Part shown: positions 6,564-12,075 of the stretch, one piece after another
Numbering within the stretch: the first letter of the stretch is position 1
Layout of the letters: each line of letters opens with the position of its first letter
Source of the DNA: Coraliomargarita sp. CAG:312
GTDB taxonomy: Bacteria > Verrucomicrobiota > Verrucomicrobiia > Opitutales > Intestinicryptomonadaceae
Assembly (NCBI GenBank): GCA_000438015.1
Contig: FR901610.1
Location: 1 to 12,075 of the forward strand
DNA: 12,075 bases
Direction: 5' to 3'
Notes under the pieces: generated by a model
What the model was told of the DNA's origin: nothing
Databases searched by the model: none
What the model saw: only the letters and a program-made list of their open reading frames with translations
Position numbers and translations under genes: made by a program

Positions 6564-8390
6564 ATGAATAAAGTTTTTAAAATACTTAAGAAAATTAGAG
6601 TTTTGATAGCTTTGGCGATATTTTTTGCTATAAGCGCGCAGTTCTTGGATATTTACCATTCGCTGCCCAAACCCTATTATATGTATAATCCAACCGCTAC
6701 GCTTTACGCGCCATCCCTTTCTAAGATGCTGGCGCTCGGAAGCATCGCCGCGGGTTCGGCTTTCATAACGTTTACCATTTGCGCGTTGTTGTTTGGTAGA
6801 ATATACTGTTCTTTCTTTTGCCCGTTTGGAATATTGATGGACATCATCAGGCGCATTGGGCTTGCTCCAGCAAAGATATCAGCCTTAAAGAAAACCCGCC
6901 TTGGAAAGTTCTGCGCAAAAAATTTTGAGAGACAGAAATACGCGCAAGCCAGAAACGTTTTAAGGTACTCTTTTTTGGGATTAGCCATTCTTGCAATAGC
7001 TTTTGGATATAAGCACTTGCTGGGTTTTATAGATCCATATCCTCTTTACGGGAAAATAATGGGGTGCATTGTCACTCCGCTCTTGGCTGAAAGTGTAAAC
7101 GGCATAGGCCTTGCGCTCTCAAATATAGGAATATATTCCGTGCAGCCGGTTGACGGCAATCCTGCTGTCGCTCTGTATGCGTTTGGATTTGCACTTTTTA
7201 TTTTGGCGGCCATTTCTATCGCCACTCTTTTGCGCGGAAGGCTATACTGCAATACAATATGCCCGGTCGGAGCTTTTTTGGGATTGTTCGCAAGATTCTC
7301 CATTTTTAAAATCGCTTTCGACAAGTCAAAATGCGTCTCGTGCGGAATATGCGAACGCAATTGCAAGGCGGAATGCATAGAGTCGAAAAACAAAAACGTA
7401 GATTTCTCCAAATGCGTAATGTGCCTCAACTGTGCCGCCCAATGCCCTAAATCGGCAATATACCTGCGGCTTAATCCGGAATTGAAAAAACTCTTTTCAA
7501 ACGGAGAAGAAAAGGCATCTAAAAACCAGGCCTTGGCTATCAACGCAGGAAACAACGGAAAAAAATCCCTCCCCGGAAGGGGAATATCCCGTAGAGCGCT
7601 TCCGGCCGCAATTCTCGGATTAGGCGCAATCTTATGCTCTGCCGCTAAAAAAGACGCCGGCGTTGGAATGAGAATGGGCATGGGGAAAGGTAAAAATCGC
7701 AATGCGGGAGCTGGAATCGGCGGAAACTGCAAAATCGACGAAGACGCCTCGCCCTACATGCTTGAAGGCGAGCGCCCGGACAAGCGCCTGGCATCGCCTC
7801 CGGGATCTGGAAGCATTGAGAGCTTTTTGAATTTGTGTACAGGCTGCCAAATCTGCACTGCAGCATGCAAGTCGCAAATTTTAAAGCCGTCGCTTACCGA
7901 ATGGGGATTGAGCGGCTTCATGCAGCCATTTATGGATTTCTCGCAGGGATTTTGTCTGCATACATGCCACGCCTGCACAAAGGCTTGCCCTACAGGCGCA
8001 ATAAAGTTTTTAACATCAAAAGAAAAACTGCGCGTAAAAATAGGGACGGCAAAATTCAAGAAAAGTTTATGCGTTGTAAAAACCGACGGTACCGACTGCG
8101 CAGCCTGCGCGGAACATTGCCCGGTACAGGCAATCGAGATGATTCCTTTCGGCAAACTTGAAAACAGCCTGTATATACCGCACGTTCATGAGGATGTCTG
8201 CATAGGCTGCGGAGCTTGCGAGTACATATGCCCCGTGACCCCTCATAAGGCGATTGTAGTGCAAGGAATAAAAGTGCATAAAAAAGCGGTTGTATTCGAC
8301 GAATCAATGAGAATCTACAAGCACCAGGAGAAGAAGAAATCCGCTCCCGCGGCTGTAAAGCCTTCGGGCGACAATCCGTTCCCATTCTAA
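6564..8390 (+). CDS. NapH-NapG-like fusion: membrane 4Fe-4S electron-transfer protein
   Basis: A 608-residue iron-sulfur membrane protein. Residues 1-250 are NapH-like, with about five to six membrane segments and two CxxxCP motifs at the membrane edge (YCSFFCPFG, 81-89; YCNTICPVG, 228-236), in the family thought to take part in quinol or thiol-linked electron transfer. Residues 257-294 form a two-cluster ferredoxin (CVSCGICERNC, CVMCLNCAAQCP). Residues 339-361 contain ISRRALPAAILGLGAIL, an internal twin-arginine motif plus hydrophobic stretch, then a Gly/Met-rich linker (366-388). Residues 425-560 hold four more cysteine groups (CTGCQICTAAC, CLHTCHACTKACP, CAACAEHCP, CIGCGACEYICP), like NapG/MauM. 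In Nap systems these two halves are separate proteins, NapG being periplasmic. The fusion therefore predicts a wire from cytoplasmic to periplasmic clusters, perhaps serving the Tat-exported DUF362 neighbour. The start has only a weak GGAA ahead of it. No nitrate reductase gene is nearby. Confidence 0.88.
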   Translation: MNKVFKILKKIRVLIALAIFFAISAQFLDIYHSLPKPYYMYNPTATLYAPSLSKMLALGSIAAGSAFITFTICALLFGRIYCSFFCPFGILMDIIRRIGLAPAKISALKKTRLGKFCAKNFERQKYAQARNVLRYSFLGLAILAIAFGYKHLLGFIDPYPLYGKIMGCIVTPLLAESVNGIGLALSNIGIYSVQPVDGNPAVALYAFGFALFILAAISIATLLRGRLYCNTICPVGAFLGLFARFSIFKIAFDKSKCVSCGICERNCKAECIESKNKNVDFSKCVMCLNCAAQCPKSAIYLRLNPELKKLFSNGEEKASKNQALAINAGNNGKKSLPGRGISRRALPAAILGLGAILCSAAKKDAGVGMRMGMGKGKNRNAGAGIGGNCKIDEDASPYMLEGERPDKRLASPPGSGSIESFLNLCTGCQICTAACKSQILKPSLTEWGLSGFMQPFMDFSQGFCLHTCHACTKACPTGAIKFLTSKEKLRVKIGTAKFKKSLCVVKTDGTDCAACAEHCPVQAIEMIPFGKLENSLYIPHVHEDVCIGCGACEYICPVTPHKAIVVQGIKVHKKAVVFDESMRIYKHQEKKKSAPAAVKPSGDNPFPF

Positions 8391-8424
8391 GAGAAGCGCG
8401 CGATACCCCTCGCGCGCTTCTTTA
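8391..8424. terminator. Strong hairpin terminator between convergent operons
   Basis: A perfect 12-bp stem (AGAAGCGCGCGA at 8392-8403, TCGCGCGCTTCT at 8410-8421) with a 6-nt TACCCC loop begins right after the stop of the 4Fe-4S gene. It is followed by TTATTTTAA on the plus strand, fitting a plus-strand intrinsic terminator. On the minus strand the trailing sequence (TCTTAG) is less U-rich, but the same hairpin is the only candidate for ending the lar operon that converges on it, so it may act in both directions. Confidence 0.8.
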
Positions 8425-8442
8425 TTTTAATATCTTGCAGGG

Positions 8443-9144
8443 CTACAATCCTACGAACATAAGAATGGCGCAAATTGCAATAACCGCTCCCGTTATTGTA
8501 TGGTTCCATCGTTCCAATTTGCCAGTCCAATTCCCCATATACCGCATTCCATACAAAAGGCCTCCAACCATCAGCAACATCGTTCCAACTGTGGAGAATG
8601 AGAATGCCAACGCCACCGCAAATACTGCCAGCCAATTAAATTCAGACGCTGGATACATAACCAAGGGTATTAGAACCTCGCATGGGCCGAATGCAAATAT
8701 AATAAATAAAATCCAAAATCCGGCATTTTTCCCAATGGGGGCAGCATGGGTGTGTCCAGCCGAAACGCAACCGTGGGAATGTACGATTCCGTCTTCATGC
8801 ATATGAACTTTTCCAAGCATAGCAAACTTCACGCCGTATATCATGTAGCACACTCCGAAAACCAGCAGCATCCATTTAACTATGTCCGCGCGCGTTCCCT
8901 CAATAGACTCTAAAGCGCCTACGCCCGCTCCCAGAACAATACCCAAAAAGCCCAATATAACAGAAGACAAGACATGCCCCAACCCGCATAAGAAAGTGAC
9001 TAGCAAAGTATGAGCGCTACTCCAATTGCGAGCCTTGCCCAAAGCCACAAAAGGCAGATAATGGTCGGGGCCTATTACGGTATGCAGAAATCCCAGAAAA
9101 ACCGCAGTCCCGGCAAGAGTATAAAAAGATTGAACGCTATCCAT
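8443..9144 (-). CDS. Putative nickel (NicO/UreH-like) permease of the lar operon
   Basis: A 233-residue membrane protein with about six hydrophobic segments. The first helix carries HTVIGPDH (21-28), resembling the metal-ligand signature of nickel/cobalt permeases (HX4DH in NiCoT, related His/Asp motifs in NicO and UreH), although the spacing here is H-X5-DH. A conserved-looking GLGHVLSS (54-61) follows in helix 2, and FGPCEVLIPLV (152-162) in the second half. The cytoplasmic or periplasmic loop at 113-133 is histidine-rich (HMHEDGIVHSHG...GHTH), typical of divalent-metal handling. It is the last gene of the lar operon, its ATG starting one base after the larB stop (TAA-T-ATG). Because the operon makes a nickel cofactor, nickel import is the most economical role. 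The His-rich loop would also fit nickel/cobalt efflux, and automated pipelines may call such proteins 'sulfite exporter TauE/SafE'. Substrate and direction are inferred. Confidence 0.75.
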   Translation of the reverse strand: MDSVQSFYTLAGTAVFLGFLHTVIGPDHYLPFVALGKARNWSSAHTLLVTFLCGLGHVLSSVILGFLGIVLGAGVGALESIEGTRADIVKWMLLVFGVCYMIYGVKFAMLGKVHMHEDGIVHSHGCVSAGHTHAAPIGKNAGFWILFIIFAFGPCEVLIPLVMYPASEFNWLAVFAVALAFSFSTVGTMLLMVGGLLYGMRYMGNWTGKLERWNHTITGAVIAICAILMFVGL

Positions 9145-9145
9145 A

Positions 9146-9898
9146 TTACTTGCGTCTTGAATTTATAAGATGCGCGTTGTATGCGGCACCGTATCCGTTA
9201 TCAATATTGACAATGCTGACGCCGTTGGCGCAGGAATTTATCATAGAAAGCAAAGCTGCAAGTCCTCCGAAACTTGCGCCGTATCCGACACTCGTTGGAA
9301 CGGCGATTACCGGAACCTTTAAAAGTCCCGCCGCAACGCTCGCGAGGGCGCCCTCCATTCCGGCTATCACAATAACGGCGTTTGCCGCACGGATTTCATC
9401 CGCCACCGAGAGTATTCTGTGAAGCCCCGCCACGCCGCAATCATAAAAAGTTTTTACTTTGTCGCCCAAGAAATCCAAAGTTTCCCTTGCCTCCTCTGCT
9501 ACGTACATATCGGAAGTGCCAGCCGTGACAATAGCCACAAAACCGTCTGATAAAGCGCGCTTTGACGAATCGGAAATTACAGAAACGGTGCGGGCAATTT
9601 CATTGTGGCGCGCTTGGGGAAATTCGCTTAAAAGAGCGTCGGAAGCTTCTTTTGAGACCCGGGTAATTAGAGTGTTTTCGCCCATATCGGAGATTTTTCT
9701 GGTTATATCCAATATTTGTTCCGTAGTTTTTCCTGCCCCGTACACGACTTCTCCGACTCCGGTGCGCGAACGCCTGCCAATGTCAAGGCGAGTATGGGAA
9801 ATATTCACAACGCCCGCAGACTCTATTGCTGCCTGGGCATCGTTTAACGATATGTCGCCTTTCTTAAAAGCCTCAAGTATTTCAGATATGCCTTTCAT
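9146..9898 (-). CDS. larB: LarB, nickel-pincer nucleotide biosynthesis carboxylase/hydrolase
   Basis: LarB performs the first step of nickel-pincer nucleotide synthesis: it carboxylates the pyridinium ring of nicotinic acid adenine dinucleotide and releases AMP, giving pyridinium-3,5-biscarboxylate mononucleotide. The 250-residue protein shows the PurE-like family landmarks: GEVVYGAGKT (49-58), VTAGTSDMYVAEEA (124-137), DCGVAGLHRIL (153-163), IAGMEGALASVAAGL (178-192), VPTSVGYGASFGG (200-212) and a C-terminal NSCANGVSIVNIDNGYGA (221-238). Cys223 lies where the catalytic cysteine of Lactobacillus plantarum LarB is expected. I chose the ATG at 9898, 2 nt after the larE stop (TGA-AT-ATG); a TTG at 9904 overlapping larE would add only two residues. 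The absence of a Shine-Dalgarno and the tight junction suggest translational coupling to larE. Confidence 0.95.
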   Translation of the reverse strand: MKGISEILEAFKKGDISLNDAQAAIESAGVVNISHTRLDIGRRSRTGVGEVVYGAGKTTEQILDITRKISDMGENTLITRVSKEASDALLSEFPQARHNEIARTVSVISDSSKRALSDGFVAIVTAGTSDMYVAEEARETLDFLGDKVKTFYDCGVAGLHRILSVADEIRAANAVIVIAGMEGALASVAAGLLKVPVIAVPTSVGYGASFGGLAALLSMINSCANGVSIVNIDNGYGAAYNAHLINSRRK

Positions 9899-9900
9899 AT

Positions 9901-10683
9901 TCAAATCTGCGCGTTCATTGCTCCGCGCCTATATCCTTCCAAATCTACGCTGACGTATTTAAAGCCTATCTTCTTCAGTTGGGCGCTTACAACGCCCATA
10001 TTTTCCGGCACGCAAAATTTTTGCAGCAAATCCGGAGATACTTCTATGCGGGCACACTTTCCGTGTATTCTAACGCGGACGCTCGAAAACCCCAAAGAGC
10101 GCAGGAAATCCTCGCTTTCATCAACCATCTTAAGCAGGCTTTCATCAATCCTTGCCCCTGTTTCAAACCGCGTCATCAAACATGCGTAAGCCGGTTTTCC
10201 CGCAACGTCCATTCCGCGCTCCAAAGCGCACTCCTGAATTTCTTTTTTCCCCCATCCAGCCTCAAGAAACGGGCTAAAAACTCCAAGCTCTGAGAGAGCG
10301 CGCATTCCCGGCCGATAGTCGGACAAATCCCCTGCGTTCGTCCCGTCCAAGAGTTTTTCGAAACCGCGCGCCGAAGCCTCTTCTATAAGGCGCCCAAAAA
10401 TTAGGCGCTTGCACAGATAGCACCTGTCGGGAGGATTGTTTTTGATGCAATCGGGAATGGAAAGCCTTACGGAAATCCTCTTTACGCCGATTTTTCTGCA
10501 AAGTTTATCTGCTGACTCTTGCTCAGAAGCCATCATATAAGGAGTATCGGCGCTTACAGCAAGACAGTTTTCGGCTCCCAAGATATCCGCGCATATAGCC
10601 AGCAATACGGAGCTGTCCAATCCGCCCGACAAGGCAACTGCAGCCTTGCCTAGCGGTAAAATCTGTCCGGACAGTTTATCCAT
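9901..10683 (-). CDS. larE: LarE, ATP-dependent sulfur transferase for the nickel-pincer cofactor (three-cysteine type)
   Basis: LarE adenylates the carboxylates made by LarB and replaces oxygen with sulfur, yielding the dithio-dicarboxylate precursor. The 260-residue protein has the PP-loop SGGLDSS (19-25), a DGTNAGDLSDYRPG substrate block (113-126), the sulfur-donor region KPAYACLMTRFETG (163-176) and the C-terminal LGFSSVRVRIHGKCARIE and GFKYVSVDLEGYRRGAMN signatures. Besides Cys168, in the position of the sacrificial Cys176 of L. plantarum LarE, it has a CxxC pair, C88 and C91, in PDRCYLCK. The L. plantarum enzyme lacks this pair, and the three together match the group of LarE proteins described as binding a [4Fe-4S] cluster. 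Such an enzyme could use the cluster to carry sulfide and so act catalytically instead of being consumed. The ATG overlaps the end of larC by 8 nt (ATGGATAA). Confidence 0.95.
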   Translation of the reverse strand: MDKLSGQILPLGKAAVALSGGLDSSVLLAICADILGAENCLAVSADTPYMMASEQESADKLCRKIGVKRISVRLSIPDCIKNNPPDRCYLCKRLIFGRLIEEASARGFEKLLDGTNAGDLSDYRPGMRALSELGVFSPFLEAGWGKKEIQECALERGMDVAGKPAYACLMTRFETGARIDESLLKMVDESEDFLRSLGFSSVRVRIHGKCARIEVSPDLLQKFCVPENMGVVSAQLKKIGFKYVSVDLEGYRRGAMNAQI

Positions 10684-11947
10684 TATCCGATAGGTTTTCT
10701 ATTCTCTTTGCTATTATATCGACCGGATTTCCCGTGCGCTCCGAAATTTTCGCGCAATCGTCAAATTCAGCCTTAATGCGTTCGACTCCGTTAAAACAGG
10801 ATTTTTTCAAAGAAATTTCGCCAAACTCTGTATTTTTCTTAATCGACTCCCTTGCGATGCTAAACCGCGCCAACGGATATTGCCGCACGCCCAAAGTTGT
10901 GGAATGAGCGAAAAACACCCTGCGGACCTCCTCGAGTTTTTCCGTTTTGCAAAGCGCGCATACTTTTACGGCCAAACGGTTTTTTTTCATGGCGATAGAT
11001 TCCTGCCAGACGTCCAGAGAACCTGCTTTAAACAAGCGTGAACACAACGCAGAAACATGCTCCGGAGTCATGTCGTCTATATTTGCGCACACCTCAAACA
11101 TTTTAACGCTGTCCATTTCTGCGGAGTTTGGTTTGTCGGGGGATTCGTAAAGCAAAACGCGCAAAATGTTAGGCAGCTCGGAACATTCTCTGTGCCCTAT
11201 TCCAATCCCTGTACCCAGACATTTCCCGGAAACCGGAACGTCATAGCTGTCCGCAAAAGCCGCAATAATTGCAGCGCCGGTTGGAGTTGTTGCTTCGTGG
11301 CGAACCCCGCCGATTTTAGACGGAAACGCTTTTGAAATTATCGCCGTGGCTGGCGCAGGAACGGGCAATACTCCATGAGCGCATTTTACAGTTCCGCCGC
11401 CCAGCTCCACGCTCGACGAAACTATTTTATCAACACCAAGCATATCCATGCAAATTGCAGCCCCAACTATATCAATAATTGAATCGACCGCCCCGACTTC
11501 GTGAAAATGCACTTCGTCAATATTTCTCCCATGAACTTGAGCTTCCGCGCGCGCTATTATATCGAATATCCCAATTGCCGAAGACTTTACTTTTTCCGGC
11601 AAGCTTGAACTTATAATTATGCGTTTTATATCTGCGTAAGAGCGGTGCTTATGCCCATGCCCGGCGGCGCCGGATTCCACGCTGCGGCAGGCTTCTGCGT
11701 GCGGCTCCGCATGACTATGAATTTCGCAGGATCCTTCTTCGTGATGCGATTGTTTTACATCGACATTTGCCAATGTACCGCTTATGCCGTTTTTTAAGGT
11801 TTTTTTAAAAGAAAGCTCCCAACCGCCTACATCAAGTTTTTTTAAGTTGCGCACAAGCTCCCCTGCGTCAACCCCCAAATCTACAAGAGCGCCAAGATTC
11901 ATATCTCCGCTTATACCGGCGAAACAATCGTAATATAAAATTTTCAT
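10676..11947 (-). CDS. larC: LarC, CTP-dependent nickel insertase of the nickel-pincer cofactor
   Basis: LarC inserts nickel into the dithio nucleotide precursor in a CTP-dependent cyclometallation, the last step of cofactor synthesis. The 423-residue protein begins MKILYYDCFAGISGDM, the family N-terminus. It has a metal-binding histidine-rich stretch (residues 68-101: SHHEEG, HSHAEPHAEA, HGHKHR), VHFHEVGAVDSIIDIVGA (146-163), HGVLPVPAPAT (191-201), HEATTPTGAAI (217-227) and CANIDDMTPEHVS (287-299). The last opens the C-terminal (LarC2) domain, which ends near NPVDIIAKRIENL. In L. plantarum the two halves come from larC1/larC2 joined by programmed frameshift; here they are in one uninterrupted frame. 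I preferred the ATG at 11947 over a TTG at 11953. It is the first gene of the operon, overlapping larE by 8 nt. There is no strong Shine-Dalgarno. Confidence 0.95.
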   Translation of the reverse strand: MKILYYDCFAGISGDMNLGALVDLGVDAGELVRNLKKLDVGGWELSFKKTLKNGISGTLANVDVKQSHHEEGSCEIHSHAEPHAEACRSVESGAAGHGHKHRSYADIKRIIISSSLPEKVKSSAIGIFDIIARAEAQVHGRNIDEVHFHEVGAVDSIIDIVGAAICMDMLGVDKIVSSSVELGGGTVKCAHGVLPVPAPATAIISKAFPSKIGGVRHEATTPTGAAIIAAFADSYDVPVSGKCLGTGIGIGHRECSELPNILRVLLYESPDKPNSAEMDSVKMFEVCANIDDMTPEHVSALCSRLFKAGSLDVWQESIAMKKNRLAVKVCALCKTEKLEEVRRVFFAHSTTLGVRQYPLARFSIARESIKKNTEFGEISLKKSCFNGVERIKAEFDDCAKISERTGNPVDIIAKRIENLSDNG

Positions 11948-12045
11948 CGCCAACGTTTTTATTTTATCGCGCTTTAAAATTCAATAGTTTTATCCCTATA
12001 AAACCTAAGTTGTGCGGAAAAATCGGCAGCGGCGCAAAAACTGTG
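11948..12045 (-). promoter_or_regulatory. Upstream region of the lar operon
   Basis: About 98 nt lie between the putative upstream terminator and larC, and the lar promoter should be here. It is AT-rich, with TATAGGGAT and TAAAAT elements on the minus strand that could be -10 boxes, but neither has a -35 at proper spacing. I see no clear operator palindrome for a nickel regulator such as NikR. Confidence 0.35.
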
Positions 12046-12075
12046 AAAAAAAAAGCGCGCCTCCCTTATTGGGAT
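12046..12075 (-). terminator. Partial intrinsic terminator of an upstream gene, cut by the window edge
   Basis: Read on the minus strand, a TCCC-AATAA-GGGA hairpin tip is followed by GGCGCGC and nine T (12054-12046). The sequence looks like the loop, 3' arm and U-run of an intrinsic terminator whose 5' arm (expected GCGCGCC) lies beyond the window. If so, a minus-strand gene ends just to the right and the lar operon starts afresh at its own promoter. Confidence 0.5.

Noticed and set aside
7046..7732. A 228-codon open frame on the minus strand inside the 4Fe-4S gene
   Set aside because: It lies wholly within a clear iron-sulfur protein on the plus strand, and its translation has no domain logic. 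The same holds for the long plus-strand frames inside larB (9459-9953) and btuB (2702-3157).
10676..11947. Programmed frameshift joining larC1 and larC2
   Set aside because: The frame is continuous through both domains, so no recoding is needed here.
1..12075. Mobile element, CRISPR array, tRNA or rRNA
   Set aside because: I saw no transposase or integrase, no regularly spaced direct repeats, no tRNA cloverleaf and no rRNA signature.

Overview
The window looks like a piece of a chromosome from an anaerobic or microaerophilic Gram-negative bacterium, most likely from the Verrucomicrobiota/PVC group. Three things point that way. There is an outer-membrane TonB-dependent receptor. There are two Tat-type twin-arginine sequences and many [4Fe-4S] clusters. 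The large surface protein carries NGDG-type segments and a YASNLPA-like phrase of the kind common in verrucomicrobial exported proteins. The phylum call is an inference from protein style, not from a marker gene.

Left part (1-5391, minus strand): a vitamin B12 uptake locus. Read 5' to 3' on the minus strand it has a sigma70-like promoter (about 4580-4608), a cobalamin riboswitch (about 4432-4558), a roughly 240-nt structured leader, a BtuB-like TonB-dependent receptor (2070-4190) and, 6 nt later, a large secreted surface protein that runs off the window at base 1. The riboswitch gives the receptor its substrate and suggests the surface protein is a B12 capture partner. A TauE/SafE-family permease (4633-5391) lies upstream on the same strand and is probably a separate unit.

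Middle (5538-8390, plus strand): a Tat-exported DUF362 protein, a strong intrinsic terminator, then a 608-residue protein that fuses a NapH-like membrane iron-sulfur module to a NapG-like ferredoxin module through an internal twin-arginine/hydrophobic segment. Together they look like an electron path from the cytoplasm across the membrane to a periplasmic DUF362 protein of unknown function.

Right part (8443-11947, minus strand): a tightly packed operon, larC-larE-larB-permease, with overlapping or 1-2 nt junctions. LarB, LarE and LarC make the nickel-pincer nucleotide cofactor, and the last gene is a small membrane protein with an H...GPDH signature and a His-rich loop, probably the nickel importer. 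No LarA (lactate racemase or homologue) is present in the window, so the enzyme that uses the cofactor is elsewhere or unrecognised. The plus and minus operons converge on one strong hairpin at 8391-8424. I saw no tRNA, rRNA, insertion sequence, integrase or CRISPR array.
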